Origin: an uncultured Prevotellaceae bacterium
GTDB lineage: Bacteria; Bacteroidota; Bacteroidia; Bacteroidales; Bacteroidaceae
Length of the DNA: 64,000 nt
Direction of reading: 5' to 3'
Assembly (NCBI GenBank): GCA_937915745.1
Contig: CALGGJ010000069.1
Coordinates: forward strand, 1-64,000
Both the position numbers and the translations under genes were made by a program. This document shows positions 52,605 to 62,502 of the stretch, piece after piece (the stretch's first letter is position 1; every line of letters begins with the position of its first letter). The notes beneath the pieces were generated by a model. That model ran no database searches. It was not told where the DNA came from and saw nothing but the letters and a program-made list of their open reading frames with translations.

Positions 52605-53519
52605 ATGAAAGTTCTTATTGCAACAGAAAAACCGTTTGCTGAAGCAGCAGTGAATGGAATACGCAAAATAATCGAGGGTGCAGGATTCCAACTTGTCTTG
52701 CTTGAAAAATACACCGATAAAACTCAACTCATTAAGGCCGTATCTGATGTAGATGCACTCATTATCCGTTCCGACAAGATAGATGCAGAGGTTATCAGTG
52801 CGGCACCACAACTTAAGATCGTGGTCCGTGCCGGCGCTGGATATGATAATGTTGACCTCAAAGCAGCCACTGCTCATAATGTTGTTGTTATGAACACACC
52901 TGGGCAAAATGCCAACGCTGTGGCCGAGTTGGTGTTTGGCCTCTTAGTATATACAGTTCGCAACTTCTACAATGGCAAATCGGGCAGCGAACTCAAGGGA
53001 CGACACCTTGGAATACTGGCTTTCGGAAATGTAGGACGCAACGTTGCACGTATAGCAAAAGGATTCGGAATGGAAGTTTCGGCCTACGATGCCTATTGCC
53101 CCACAGATGTTATCGAAGCAGCAGGCGTACATGCAGCCAAGAGTCAGGACGAACTGTTTGAAACATGTGACATTGTTTCACTTCACATACCTGCCACAGC
53201 CGAGACGAACCAAAGCATCAACCGAGTCATCGTTGGCAAGATGAAGAAAGGTGGAATACTTATCAACACAGCCCGTAAGGAAGTCATCAACGAACCGGAA
53301 CTGATCGCCCTCATGTCCGAACGCAACGATTTGAAGTACATAACCGACATCAAGCCCGATGCAGATGCGGAGTTTTCAAAATTTCAAGACCGTTATTTTT
53401 CCACACCAAAGAAAATGGGTGCACAGACAACCGAGGCAAACACCAATGCAGGCTTGGCTGCTGCACGACAGATTGTGGCATATATAAACGAAGGAGTCAC
53501 TCAATTCAAGGTCAACTGA
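52605..53519 (+). CDS. serA: D-3-phosphoglycerate dehydrogenase, short form
   Basis: The first enzyme of serine synthesis, oxidising 3-phosphoglycerate with NAD. Its 304 residues lack the C-terminal ACT domain that gives serine feedback in longer forms. The NAD-binding site is 'GILAFGNVGRNVARIAKG', and catalytic Arg and Glu regions are 'VRAGAGYDNVDL' and 'NTARKEVINEPEL'. In the usual 'PHIGA' position it has 'PKKMGAQTTEAN', so the catalytic His is replaced by Lys, as described for the type IIIK dehydrogenases of Entamoeba and Bacteroidetes relatives. It is followed closely by the DUF1015 gene. Confidence 0.94.
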   Translation: MKVLIATEKPFAEAAVNGIRKIIEGAGFQLVLLEKYTDKTQLIKAVSDVDALIIRSDKIDAEVISAAPQLKIVVRAGAGYDNVDLKAATAHNVVVMNTPGQNANAVAELVFGLLVYTVRNFYNGKSGSELKGRHLGILAFGNVGRNVARIAKGFGMEVSAYDAYCPTDVIEAAGVHAAKSQDELFETCDIVSLHIPATAETNQSINRVIVGKMKKGGILINTARKEVINEPELIALMSERNDLKYITDIKPDADAEFSKFQDRYFSTPKKMGAQTTEANTNAGLAAARQIVAYINEGVTQFKVN

Positions 53520-53533
53520 CTGGTTCCAAGGAT

Positions 53534-54799
53534 ATGAAAGTAAAACCTTTTTATGGTATTCGACCACCTCGTCAATATGTGGAACTCGTAGAAAGCCGTC
53601 CATATGATGTTCTCAGTTCCGATGAGGCACGCCAAGAGGTTGGCACGAACCCTATGTCGCTCTATCATATAATAAAGCCTGAGGTAAATTTTGAGATAGG
53701 TACGAGCGAATACGACCCCCGTGTGTATGACGAAGGGAAACGTCAATTTCAAATGTTCCAGGACCGTGGATGGCTCGTCAAAGACTCCAAGGAACAATAC
53801 TATCTTTATGCCCAGACTGCATCATTTCCTGCAACAGGCAATGTAGAGAAGACGCAATATGGTATTGTGCTATGTGTGCATAGCGATGATTATATTTCGG
53901 GAGCAATTAAGAAACACGAACTCACACGTGCCGACAAGGAAGAAGACCGCATGAAACACATACGTGCAACAGATGCAAACATCGAACCCGTATTCTTTGC
54001 CTATCCTGACAACCCTACCCTGCTGCAAATCATCGACCGTTACTCTCATACAGAGCCTGAGTACGATTTCGTTGCTCCAATCGACCGATTCAGACATCAG
54101 TTGTGGTGTATATCATCCGATTCAGACATCGCTGCAATCACACGCGAATTTAGACAGATGCCTTCCATGTATATTGCCGATGGTCATCATCGCAGTGCAG
54201 CCGCTGCACTTGTGGGAGCAGAACGTGCACAGCTTAATCCCAACCATAGAGGCGATGAAGAATACAACTACTTCATGGCAGTATGCTTCCCCGCCAGTCA
54301 ACTCACAATTCTCGACTACAATCGTGTTATACGAGACCTGAATGGGCTTTCTCCCTGTCAATTCATAGATGCGCTACAACATTATTTCCATGTTGAGAAC
54401 AAAGGTTCGGAAGAATATCGTCCACATCGTTTACATGAATTCTCCCTATATCTCGACGAGCAGTGGTATAGCCTGACTGCCAAACCTTGTGCATACGACG
54501 ACTCCGACCCCATTGATAAGCTAGATGTAAGCATTTCATCACGACTTATTTTCGATCAAATACTTGGCATACACGACCTTAGGCGCGACAACCGTATAGA
54601 TTTCGTGGGCGGGCTGCGAGGGCTTGGCGAGCTGAGACGTCGAGTTGACTCTGGCGAAATGCGTATAGCACTTGCACTATATCCTGTAACCATGCAGCAG
54701 ATAATGGATATTGCCGATTTGGGCAAGATAATGCCGCCCAAAGCCACATGGTTTGAGCCTAAATTACGTTCAGGCCTTGTGATACACAAGCTTGATTGA
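53534..54799 (+). CDS. DUF1015 family protein
   Basis: A 421-residue cytosolic protein of the DUF1015 family, typically found next to serC-serA in Bacteroidetes, as here (14-bp gap after serA). The visible blocks are 'GIRPPRQYVELVESRPYDVLSSDEAR', 'NPMSLYHIIKPEV', 'FQDRGWLV', 'YIADGHHRSAAAAL' (His-rich, possibly metal-binding) and 'RRDNRIDFVGG'. Its biochemical role is not established, but constant linkage suggests a part in serine or phosphoserine metabolism. It overlaps the upstream edge of the longest YigZ frame, not its preferred start. Confidence 0.88.
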   Translation: MKVKPFYGIRPPRQYVELVESRPYDVLSSDEARQEVGTNPMSLYHIIKPEVNFEIGTSEYDPRVYDEGKRQFQMFQDRGWLVKDSKEQYYLYAQTASFPATGNVEKTQYGIVLCVHSDDYISGAIKKHELTRADKEEDRMKHIRATDANIEPVFFAYPDNPTLLQIIDRYSHTEPEYDFVAPIDRFRHQLWCISSDSDIAAITREFRQMPSMYIADGHHRSAAAALVGAERAQLNPNHRGDEEYNYFMAVCFPASQLTILDYNRVIRDLNGLSPCQFIDALQHYFHVENKGSEEYRPHRLHEFSLYLDEQWYSLTAKPCAYDDSDPIDKLDVSISSRLIFDQILGIHDLRRDNRIDFVGGLRGLGELRRRVDSGEMRIALALYPVTMQQIMDIADLGKIMPPKATWFEPKLRSGLVIHKLD

Positions 54800-54809
54800 C
54801 AAAAAGCAG

Positions 54810-55409
54810 ATGGACACATATCTCACCATACTCAATCCATCGCAAGGAACCTACACCCAACTCCGTAGTAAGTTCCTTGCTTTTGCCTATCCCGTCGAGA
54901 CAGAGGAAGAGGTGAAGCAATATGTGGCAGCAATACAGAAGAAATACTATGATGCACGTCATGCATGTTATGCCTATATGCTTGGAGCCGACCGCAGACG
55001 TTTTCGTGCAAACGATGACGGAGAGCCGTCGGGCACTGCAGGTAAGCCAATACTGGGACAAATTAACTCAAACAAACTTACTAACATACTCATCATCGTC
55101 ATACGCTACTTTGGAGGAGTCAAACTTGGTACGAGCCGACTCATTCAAGCATACCGACAGGCAGCAGCCGAAGCAATCAGTGCAGCCGACATCATCGAAA
55201 AAACAATAGACCAGACCATAACCATCACCTTTCCATTCCCATCGATGAATGCTGTGATGAAAATCGTAAAAGACCTTGAGCCGCAAATAGTCGGGCAAGG
55301 CTATGCCTTTGACAAGTCGATAATGACGCTAACGGTCCGGATCAGTCAGATGCCCGTTCTGATGACACGACTCCACAACATACCCCAGCTCACAATTATC
55401 GAAAACTGA
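54810..55409 (+). CDS. YigZ/IMPACT family protein
   Basis: A 199-residue cytosolic protein. The conserved IMPACT core is 'ARHACYAYMLGADRRRFRANDDGEPSGTAGKPIL' (in parts, about residues 44-80), followed by 'IRYFGGVKLGTSRLIQAYRQAAAEAI'. A C-terminal ferredoxin-like domain (about 125-199) completes the usual two-domain layout. The open frame reaches a TTG at 54792, inside the upstream gene. ATG at 54810 matches the family and is chosen. The molecular function is unknown, with nucleic-acid or translation-factor binding suspected from homologues. Confidence 0.88.
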   Translation: MDTYLTILNPSQGTYTQLRSKFLAFAYPVETEEEVKQYVAAIQKKYYDARHACYAYMLGADRRRFRANDDGEPSGTAGKPILGQINSNKLTNILIIVIRYFGGVKLGTSRLIQAYRQAAAEAISAADIIEKTIDQTITITFPFPSMNAVMKIVKDLEPQIVGQGYAFDKSIMTLTVRISQMPVLMTRLHNIPQLTIIEN

Positions 55410-55420
55410 AAAAAACCGAC

Positions 55421-56470
55421 ATGTACAACCCGAAACATATACGTATATCATGCATCACCCTACTTGCAACTATAAGCATTGCTGCAGGTGTGGTTGCACA
55501 CATGATATGCCATAAGCTTAACCCCGCAACCGACACGTATCTCTATATAGACAGTGACGACGATATCGACAGCGTCTGCCATAAAATCAATCAAATCCAA
55601 GCAGACGTATCGCTCACAGCCTTCCGATGGCTCTCTACCTATACACACTACAATCGTCACATACATGCCGGGCGCTACCACGTGAGCAATCAGCAAAACA
55701 CCCTCGACCTCTTTCGCAACCTGCGCAGCCATAACAGTAGCCCCATATCCCTTGTAGTACCATCGGTGCGAAGCGTCGAGATGCTCGTAGCACGCGTGTC
55801 CCAACAACTCATGATAGACTCAACAACACTGTCGGACTACTGCAACAATCCCGACACATGGGCCCGTCTGGGCTATACACACGCCACATTTTCAGCCCTC
55901 TTTATACCCGACACCTATGAGGTGTATTGGGAAACGACGGCAGAGTCGTTCATCGATCGCATGAAACAAGTCAACCGCCAATTCTGGAACAAGAGCCGGA
56001 TGAATAAAGCCCAACAAATAGGGCTCACACACGAAGAAGTAATAACACTAGCCAGCATTGTAGATAGCGAAACTGCCAACAATGCAGAGAAACCACGCAT
56101 TGCCGGACTATATATCAACCGACTTAAGCTCGGCATGCCCCTTCAGAGCGACCCTACCGTGATATATGCAGTAGGCGACTACAGCATACGTCGAGTACTC
56201 AACACCCACTTGCAGACACCATCACCTTACAACACCTATCTGCACTGCGGACTGCCCCCCGGACCAATACGAATACCCACTATAGCCGGCATCGATGCTG
56301 TACTCAACTACGAGCATCACTCTTATCTCTATATGTGTGCAAAAGAGGACTTCTCGGGCACACACAACTTCGCTACCACATACGCACAACACCTTGTCAA
56401 TGCACGGAAATACACAAAAGCCCTAACCGACAATATAAAATATCACAAACAACACCATGCAACACCATGA
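55421..56470 (+). CDS. mltG: Endolytic murein transglycosylase
   Basis: Cuts nascent peptidoglycan glycan strands and so terminates their growth. It has 349 residues, with an N-terminal membrane anchor (about 10-28), a LysM-like region and the YceG catalytic domain. 'VITLASIVDSETANNAEKPRIAGLYINRL' (in parts, about residues 205-232) holds the catalytic Glu. It is the Glu of 'SET' that aligns with E. coli Glu218, so the Asp just before it does not remove activity. 'GMPLQSDPTVIYA' and 'SPYNTY..CGLPPGPI' are also intact. It is last of the serC-led run, with a terminator at 56620-56649. Confidence 0.93.
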   Translation: MYNPKHIRISCITLLATISIAAGVVAHMICHKLNPATDTYLYIDSDDDIDSVCHKINQIQADVSLTAFRWLSTYTHYNRHIHAGRYHVSNQQNTLDLFRNLRSHNSSPISLVVPSVRSVEMLVARVSQQLMIDSTTLSDYCNNPDTWARLGYTHATFSALFIPDTYEVYWETTAESFIDRMKQVNRQFWNKSRMNKAQQIGLTHEEVITLASIVDSETANNAEKPRIAGLYINRLKLGMPLQSDPTVIYAVGDYSIRRVLNTHLQTPSPYNTYLHCGLPPGPIRIPTIAGIDAVLNYEHHSYLYMCAKEDFSGTHNFATTYAQHLVNARKYTKALTDNIKYHKQHHATP

Positions 56471-56619
56471 AACGACACAGCCTACGCTTCGCCATGCCAC
56501 CAGGAACTCGACGTACATAATCATTGAGATATGATAAGACCCTGTTCTCATTCATATACATGAAAGAAGCGTATAGATGACATTCATGATTTCACACCAC
56601 CATCAAAACACAAACATAT

Positions 56620-56649
56620 CAGCCATCATAAAACTATTGGCTGTTTTTT
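56620..56649 (+). terminator. Intrinsic terminator of the serC-mltG run
   Basis: CAGCCA (56620-56625) pairs with TGGCTG (56638-56643), 12-nt loop, followed by six T. It points rightward, so it serves the plus-strand genes, though it lies just past the secA stop as well. Confidence 0.75.
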
Positions 56650-56654
56650 ATTGG

Positions 56655-59600
56655 TCAGACAGTCGGGATGCTGCGTCCGTGGCAGTTCTTGAATTTCTTT
56701 CCGCTGCCGCACGGACAAGGGTCGTTACGGCCAATTTTTGGTTGATCGTGGCGTATGGGTGTCTGTGGCTGTTGTGTACGCGTGTCGCCCGCTGCTGCTT
56801 GTTGCATGGCTCGCTGGGTGTCTGACGGTGCGTTGAGATCTTGTTTAGTCTCTACATATTGGGGGCGTCGCGGTTGCTGTGGTGCGGTGGGTGCTTGTCG
56901 CACTTGTTCGGGGTCTGCAAGTGGGAGCGTGCAGCGCATGAGCACTGATATCGTCTGGTCGTTGATTTCGTCTATCATGTTGTCAAAGAGGGTGACGCTC
57001 TCGAGCTTGAAGATGAGTAGAGGGTCTTTTTGTTCGTAGCTGGCGTTCTGGACAGAATGTTTAAGTTCGTCAAGCTGTCTCAGGTTTTCTTGCCAGGCTT
57101 CGTCAATGGTGTGTAGCAGGATGAGTTTCTGGAATGTGGTGAAAATGTTATTTGCTTGCTGGTCATAGGTGTCTTTGAGTGGAAGGCTGATGTTGTATGC
57201 ACGACGTCCGTCGGTGAGGGGTATCATGATGTTTTCGTACATGTATCCTTTTTCTTCATAGACGTTCTTTATGACTGGCCAAGCTTGTGTGGCCAGTCGT
57301 TGGCTTCGGGTTTTGAAGTGTTCAAGTACGGTGTCGTATGTATGGTCTATGACCTGTTGGCGGTTGTCTTCGAACTGCTGAGCCGTGAAGGGCAGTTCGA
57401 AGGCGAAGAGGCGGAGGAATTGCTCTTTACAGCCCTCGAAGTCGTTTTCTGTTATCACTTTGTTCACACGGTCGAAGATGATATTGCTGATGTCCATCCC
57501 GATTCGTTCGCCCATGAGTGCATGCCTACGCCGTTCGTAGATTACCTTGCGTTGTTTGTTCATTACGTCGTCGTATTCGAGCAGTCGTTTGCGAATTCCG
57601 AAGTTGTTTTCTTCGACTTTCTTTTGTGCCCGTTCTATCGACTTGTTTATCATAGGATGTTCTATCATCTCACCATCTTCAAATCCCATATGGTCCATTA
57701 TCTTGGCGATGCGGTCGGATGCGAACAGTCGCATGAGTTTGTCTTCAAGGCTGACGTAGAACACTGAGGATCCGGGGTCGCCTTGTCGTCCGGAGCGTCC
57801 ACGCAGCTGTCTATCTACTCGTCTGGACTCGTGGCGCTCAGTACCGATGATGGCGAGTCCGCCGGCGGCCCTGACTTGGGGCGAGAGTTTGATATCGGTA
57901 CCGCGGCCTGCCATATTGGTTGCTATAGTAACTTTGCTCGATTGGCCTGCATCTTTGACGATGTCAGCCTCGCGTGCATGGAGTTTGGCATTAAGCACAT
58001 TGTGAGGTATCTTGCGCATAGTGAGCATTTTGCTGAGCATCTCGCTTATTTCGACGCTGGTGGTTCCTACAAGCACGGGACGTCCGGCTTGTATGAGTCG
58101 CTGGATTTCTTCGATTACGGCTTTGTATTTCTCGCGATTGGTCTTATATACGCGGTCGTTTTGGTCGTCGCGTATGACTGGCACGTTGGTAGGTATTTCG
58201 ACGACATCGAGTTTGTATATATCCCAGAATTCGCCGGCTTCAGTGATGGCTGTACCTGTCATACCTGCGAGTTTGTGGTACATGCGGAAATAGTTTTGCA
58301 GTGTGATTGTGGCATAGGTTTGTGTAGCAGCCTCGACTTTCACTCGTTCCTTGGCTTCTACTGCCTGGTGGAGTCCGTCGCTCCATCGGCGCCCTTCCAT
58401 TATGCGTCCGGTCTGCTCGTCAACTATCTTTACTTCACCGTCGATGACGACGTAATCATCATCTATTTCGAACATGGTGTATGCTTTGAGCAGTTGTTGC
58501 ATGGTATGGACACGTTCGGATTTCACTGCATAGTCTTGCATGAGTTGGTCCTTACGTGTAAGTCGTTCTTCGTCGGTTAGTCCTTGTATGCCTTCGAGTT
58601 CGGACAGTTGTGATGTGATGTCGGGCAGGACGAAGAAAGCATCGTCTTTCACTATGTCGGCAATGAGTTGGTTGCCTTTATCGGTCATCTCTACTGTCTT
58701 TTGTTTTTCGTCGCACACAAAGAATAATGGGTCGGTTGCTTCCGGCATACGTCGGTTGTTGTTTTCCATGTATATCTCTTCGGTTTTGAGCAGTCCGGTC
58801 TTGATACCTGGCTCGGAGAGGTATTTTATGAGTGCCTTGTTTTTTGGCAGGGCTTTATATGCACGGAAGAGTGAGAGGAATCCGGCTTCAATATCTTTCT
58901 GGTCGTCGGAGTCGATGAGTTTCTTTGCCTCGGCAAGGTATTGGGTGGCTTGTTTGCGTTGTGCTTCGACGAGTTTCTCTATGTATGGACAGAATTGCTC
59001 AAACATCTGGTCATCGCCTTTGGGCACTGGCCCGGAAATGATGAGTGGTGTTCGTGCATCGTCTATAAGTACAGAATCGACTTCATCGACGATGGCATAG
59101 TTGTGCTTACGTTGCACGAGGTCTTCGGGACGCATAGCCATGTTGTCGCGCAGGTAGTCGAATCCAAACTCGTTATTTGTGCCGTAGGTGACGTCTGCCT
59201 GATATGCACGTCGTCGTGCAGGAGAGTTGGGTTGGTGCTTGTCAATGCAATCGACGTTGAGTTGGTGGAACAGGAATACAGGCGAGTTCCATTCAGAGTC
59301 GCGTTTGGCAAGGTAGTCGTTGACTGTAACGACATGCACCCCGTTTCCTGTAAGTGCATTGAGAAATACGGGCAGTATTGATGTGAGGGTTTTACCTTCA
59401 CCGGTCATCATCTCTGCAATTTTTCCTTGATGGAGTACAACTCCTCCAAATAGCTGGCAGTCATAAGGTATCCATATATTCGGAGCCCCGTCGAATACTT
59501 CGTGGATGAGTACTTTGCCATCTACAATCTCGACCACACCAGGGTAGCGCGTTACGGCCTCCAGGTCGAAATCGGTTGGTGTGAGTGCGAGGTCTTCGAT

Positions 59601-59978
59601 GGTCTTTGCTTCCCGGAAACGTCGGCATGTGTCTTTCACTATGGCATAGACGGTAGGCATGATTTCGTCGAGTTTGTGGTCGAACACCTCGACTATCTGT
59701 TCTTCGAGTTTATCTATCTTTTCAAATAAAGGTGCCCTATCTTGTATCTCGGTTTGCTCTATTTGAGCTTTGATTTCGTCTATCTGACGACGCAAACCGG
59801 TGGCCGACTCTTGTATCTCATTGCGTAATTGCTGTGTCTTAGCTCGCAACTCGTCGTTCGACAACTGGCGCATCTGAGGATAAATACTGTTGATTTCCTC
59901 TACAAACGGACGTATAGCCCTGATATCTCTTTGTGCTTTGTTGCCAAAGAGTTTGGTCATAAATTCGTTGAAACCCAT
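56655..59978 (-). CDS. secA: Preprotein translocase ATPase SecA
   Basis: The motor that pushes preproteins through SecYEG. 1107 residues is normal for Bacteroidetes, which have longer SecA than E. coli because of inserts. Walker A 'MMTGEGKTL', DEAD-type 'DEVDSVLID', 'TNMAGRGTD', '[12 protein letters not shown]' and the cross-linking domain '[19 protein letters not shown]' region are all present. A Gln/Pro-rich linker (about 1020-1075) precedes the C-terminal zinc-binding tail '[14 protein letters not shown]'. Its promoter lies at 60022-60029, inside the upstream gene. Plus-strand frames over it are shadows. Confidence 0.97.
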   Translation of the reverse strand: MGFNEFMTKLFGNKAQRDIRAIRPFVEEINSIYPQMRQLSNDELRAKTQQLRNEIQESATGLRRQIDEIKAQIEQTEIQDRAPLFEKIDKLEEQIVEVFDHKLDEIMPTVYAIVKDTCRRFREAKTIEDLALTPTDFDLEAVTRYPGVVEIVDGKVLIHEVFDGAPNIWIPYDCQLFGGVVLHQGKIAEMMTGEGKTLTSILPVFLNALTGNGVHVVTVNDYLAKRDSEWNSPVFLFHQLNVDCIDKHQPNSPARRRAYQADVTYGTNNEFGFDYLRDNMAMRPEDLVQRKHNYAIVDEVDSVLIDDARTPLIISGPVPKGDDQMFEQFCPYIEKLVEAQRKQATQYLAEAKKLIDSDDQKDIEAGFLSLFRAYKALPKNKALIKYLSEPGIKTGLLKTEEIYMENNNRRMPEATDPLFFVCDEKQKTVEMTDKGNQLIADIVKDDAFFVLPDITSQLSELEGIQGLTDEERLTRKDQLMQDYAVKSERVHTMQQLLKAYTMFEIDDDYVVIDGEVKIVDEQTGRIMEGRRWSDGLHQAVEAKERVKVEAATQTYATITLQNYFRMYHKLAGMTGTAITEAGEFWDIYKLDVVEIPTNVPVIRDDQNDRVYKTNREKYKAVIEEIQRLIQAGRPVLVGTTSVEISEMLSKMLTMRKIPHNVLNAKLHAREADIVKDAGQSSKVTIATNMAGRGTDIKLSPQVRAAGGLAIIGTERHESRRVDRQLRGRSGRQGDPGSSVFYVSLEDKLMRLFASDRIAKIMDHMGFEDGEMIEHPMINKSIERAQKKVEENNFGIRKRLLEYDDVMNKQRKVIYERRRHALMGERIGMDISNIIFDRVNKVITENDFEGCKEQFLRLFAFELPFTAQQFEDNRQQVIDHTYDTVLEHFKTRSQRLATQAWPVIKNVYEEKGYMYENIMIPLTDGRRAYNISLPLKDTYDQQANNIFTTFQKLILLHTIDEAWQENLRQLDELKHSVQNASYEQKDPLLIFKLESVTLFDNMIDEINDQTISVLMRCTLPLADPEQVRQAPTAPQQPRRPQYVETKQDLNAPSDTQRAMQQAAAGDTRTQQPQTPIRHDQPKIGRNDPCPCGSGKKFKNCHGRSIPTV

Positions 59979-60003
59979 CTATATTTATTTGTTTGATTTA
60001 ATA

Positions 60004-61239
60004 TTAGTGTTGTCTTGAGTGCAAAGTTAGGTATTTTTGTCTATTTAACCAAATATTTACAAGAACTCTTACCAACAAAGTTGATACCAATGGCCAAATG
60101 GCAAAATCGACATGTTGCCGGACAGTAAAAATGGCAAGAAAGAACAGGATGAATTCTGCCAATATTACATAAGAGATGAATGTGACATGCCTTCGCACTA
60201 CAAATGGTATCCAGATTAGTGGCAGAGGGTTAAACAATATCACCAACATATTTGTACTGACCCCAGCGTGTTCGGAACAGAAATAAAGGAAACTTATAAG
60301 CAGGCCAGCCAAGCCAACGGGCACACACATGATGACATCAACCCACTTGAATGTCTTGTTGCGTCGTATTTCGAATATACTAAGCAATGTAATTGCGACA
60401 AAAAGCAGGAGAAAGCATGTGAAAGGTGGGTCGATGGGTGCGTGGATGTTGCTTGTTTCGGGCTTCAGCACTTCGTGGGCTGCGCTTATCAATGGAACTA
60501 CATATGTTGCATTTGCCGTGCTGTCGGATATCTGTGTGCGTTCTATCACTGCCGAGCTGGCATATTGTTGAAACATTGATGGAAGGAACATGGTTTGTCG
60601 GTATGTCAGTGGTTGGTCGATCTCATATCCCAGCAGCAGGTTCTGCCCGAATTCGACCCAACGGTCGGCACTCGCAAAGCCATGTAACATCTGTCTTGCA
60701 GAAGGAGTCGCTGTATCACTGTCGTTATCAAGGAGCGTATAGCCATACACTATCCGACCATTAACCGCACGTTCAATGGCATCGCGTGCCCGAGTGGTAC
60801 AGTTGTCGTAGAGCCAGTTGTAACGATATGTACGGTTCCGTGGTTGGATATTTACCCACAGGATGTCGTACAACTGCCAATATTCGTCTTGAGTAAAGTT
60901 TAAGATTTGCTCTTCTATACCCATTCCCTTCTCACGGTATCGACCGAAAAAGTAGTCGGCAGGCTCCGCACCCAGTATGTAGTCGGTCTCGCCTTTCACA
61001 AACTTATAGACAAAGTTGTCTTCATCAAAGTTGAACATCCCGTAGTTGAACACCACGTCCTTATTCGTAGTAAGATTATGTACCCTGATTGCAGAATGTC
61101 CATACATGGTGTATGCAATGTCGCCCGGAGAGCACGTCAGCAATGATATGCACAATGAATCGCGCTGGCCGGCCCATATCCTGTCGGCATGACTGCCAGC
61201 TAATATGATGATGAACAATATTAAGAATAATCGTTTCAT
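60004..61239 (-). CDS. DUF4105 (Lnb N-terminal domain) membrane protein
   Basis: A 411-residue protein. A signal peptide is followed by the Lnb N-terminal periplasmic domain (about residues 28-190), with 'LTCSPGDIAYTMYGHSAIRV' and 'YRYNWLYDNCTTRARDAIE' (the conserved Asn-Cys). A spacer (to about 270) leads to four C-terminal membrane helices, roughly 280-300, 308-328, 335-352 and 358-378. Its function is unknown; some family members act in lipoprotein or sortase-like processing, which is speculative here. It overlaps the TPR gene's stop by 4 bp, and the last bases of its coding region hold the secA promoter. Confidence 0.85.
   Translation of the reverse strand: MKRLFLILFIIILAGSHADRIWAGQRDSLCISLLTCSPGDIAYTMYGHSAIRVHNLTTNKDVVFNYGMFNFDEDNFVYKFVKGETDYILGAEPADYFFGRYREKGMGIEEQILNFTQDEYWQLYDILWVNIQPRNRTYRYNWLYDNCTTRARDAIERAVNGRIVYGYTLLDNDSDTATPSARQMLHGFASADRWVEFGQNLLLGYEIDQPLTYRQTMFLPSMFQQYASSAVIERTQISDSTANATYVVPLISAAHEVLKPETSNIHAPIDPPFTCFLLLFVAITLLSIFEIRRNKTFKWVDVIMCVPVGLAGLLISFLYFCSEHAGVSTNMLVILFNPLPLIWIPFVVRRHVTFISYVILAEFILFFLAIFTVRQHVDFAIWPLVSTLLVRVLVNIWLNRQKYLTLHSRQH
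60022..60029 (-). promoter_or_regulatory. secA promoter inside the DUF4105 gene
   Basis: TAACTTTG on the minus strand with TTTG at 60050-60053 (minus), a gap of exactly 20 bp. It lies within the last coding bases of the upstream DUF4105 gene, 43 bp before the secA start codon. Confidence 0.85.
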
Positions 61240-62468
61240 TTAAGTGATTCCAATGCTTTTAGTTCATCACCTTTATTGAGACGGAAATAAATTTCTTTGA
61301 GGTCGGCCATCCACAGCGACAGGTCGTCAGGACTATATTGCCGTGCTTTCTCAAAATTCTTTCGGGCTTCTTCATACAGCTCATCCTGCTTTTGTTTTGC
61401 TCCGGCATATTCAGGGGTCCCCACGGCAAAGTGGTTGTTTTCGTAAGCAAGGCGTGCTTTATCTATATAAATACCACCTAAACTGGCATACGAGCGTGCG
61501 TCGTTCTCTTGTATTTCAATAGCATGCCTGTAGCTGCTGATTGCAGAGTCAACCGAGTCAAGACCTTGTTCACATTTACCTCGTAGATACCAGAGCAATC
61601 TGTTCTGCGGCATAATCTTAAGTTGCGACGTCACTACATGATATGCATCGGCATAATTGTGACGTCCGTTGTAGTAGTCGAGCAGCGTGATATAAAAATA
61701 TTCTTGCATAGGGTCGGCCTTCCATCCCCTGTAAAGATAAGGTAACGCACGGATGGTGTCGGCCAAAGCCATTTGTGTGCGGCTCCCGATTTGACACAAG
61801 GTTGTCATATCTGTATCTTCGGTCATGCATTGTGGCAAATATATTAAAACATTGTTGTATTGTCCTGCATTATAAGCCGAATACACGGCCATGCGCATTA
61901 TTTCGATGCTGTCGATGTCGGACTTGAAGTTTTTCAGAGTTTCGAGTGCCGGATGGTGCTGTGTCTGTAGATAGATATTGAAAAAACGGAATGACTCATT
62001 GTATTTTTTCTTCATATAGAAGTATTTTCCGCCGCTCTTTATATTGTTTCTGTATGCCATGAGTTGTGTTGCAACACCCGATGTATGTTGAGGCTTTACC
62101 CTACCCTTTTCGTCGGGCAGACGGTCAAGACTGTCGGTTGATATTGCATATTGATATACTTTGTATATGCAAGAAAAATATTTGGCAGTATCGGGCTTGC
62201 TGGCAAGAAAAATCTTGCGGTTTTCTGCGTCTGCCAGTCCATGTTGTACACCCATCATCAGGTAATTCAGGGTGATGTCGGCTTTAGCAGCAGGGTCGGC
62301 TTTCATCGATTTGCTTATGAGGTCCTCGGCTTGAGCATACTTCTCGGCTTTTATGTAGGCACGTACTTCTTTCTGTGTTTTCTTCGGGTTATATACAGAC
62401 GACACCTGTGCCCTGACAGAACATGTTGTCAGCAGCAATATAATAGTCAGATGGATTCCTGTTCTCAT
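61236..62468 (-). CDS. TPR-repeat secreted protein
   Basis: A 410-residue exported protein with a signal peptide ending near 'VRAQ' (21), or possibly a lipobox 'LTTC' at Cys 16. Helical repeats run through most of it: 'AYIKAEKYAQAEDLISKSMKADP' near residue 36, 'YVVTSQLKIMPQNRLLWYLRGKCEQGLDSVDSAISSYRHAIEI', and 'NFEKARQYSPDD' near the end, fitting tetratricopeptide repeats. It lies 34 bp after the DUF5686 gene and overlaps DUF4105 by 4 bp, so the three form a minus-strand envelope operon. It probably scaffolds protein contacts in the periplasm. Confidence 0.82.
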   Translation of the reverse strand: MRTGIHLTIILLLTTCSVRAQVSSVYNPKKTQKEVRAYIKAEKYAQAEDLISKSMKADPAAKADITLNYLMMGVQHGLADAENRKIFLASKPDTAKYFSCIYKVYQYAISTDSLDRLPDEKGRVKPQHTSGVATQLMAYRNNIKSGGKYFYMKKKYNESFRFFNIYLQTQHHPALETLKNFKSDIDSIEIMRMAVYSAYNAGQYNNVLIYLPQCMTEDTDMTTLCQIGSRTQMALADTIRALPYLYRGWKADPMQEYFYITLLDYYNGRHNYADAYHVVTSQLKIMPQNRLLWYLRGKCEQGLDSVDSAISSYRHAIEIQENDARSYASLGGIYIDKARLAYENNHFAVGTPEYAGAKQKQDELYEEARKNFEKARQYSPDDLSLWMADLKEIYFRLNKGDELKALESLK

Positions 62469-62502
62469 ATGTGTGCGTGTTTGGATTATCTCGGAAAAAG
62501 TA

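Noticed and set aside
55421..56470. A possible catalytic-residue loss in MltG (Asp in 'IVDSET')
   Set aside because: Counting back from the C-terminus of E. coli MltG places Glu218 at the second acidic residue, which is Glu here, so the catalytic residue is kept.
56467..56520. A 17-codon frame overlapping the mltG stop
   Set aside because: It starts with ATGA overlap, but is too short and has no recognisable content or support.
57156..58580. Long plus-strand frames across secA
   Set aside because: They are antisense to the SecA ATPase domains, which are unmistakable.
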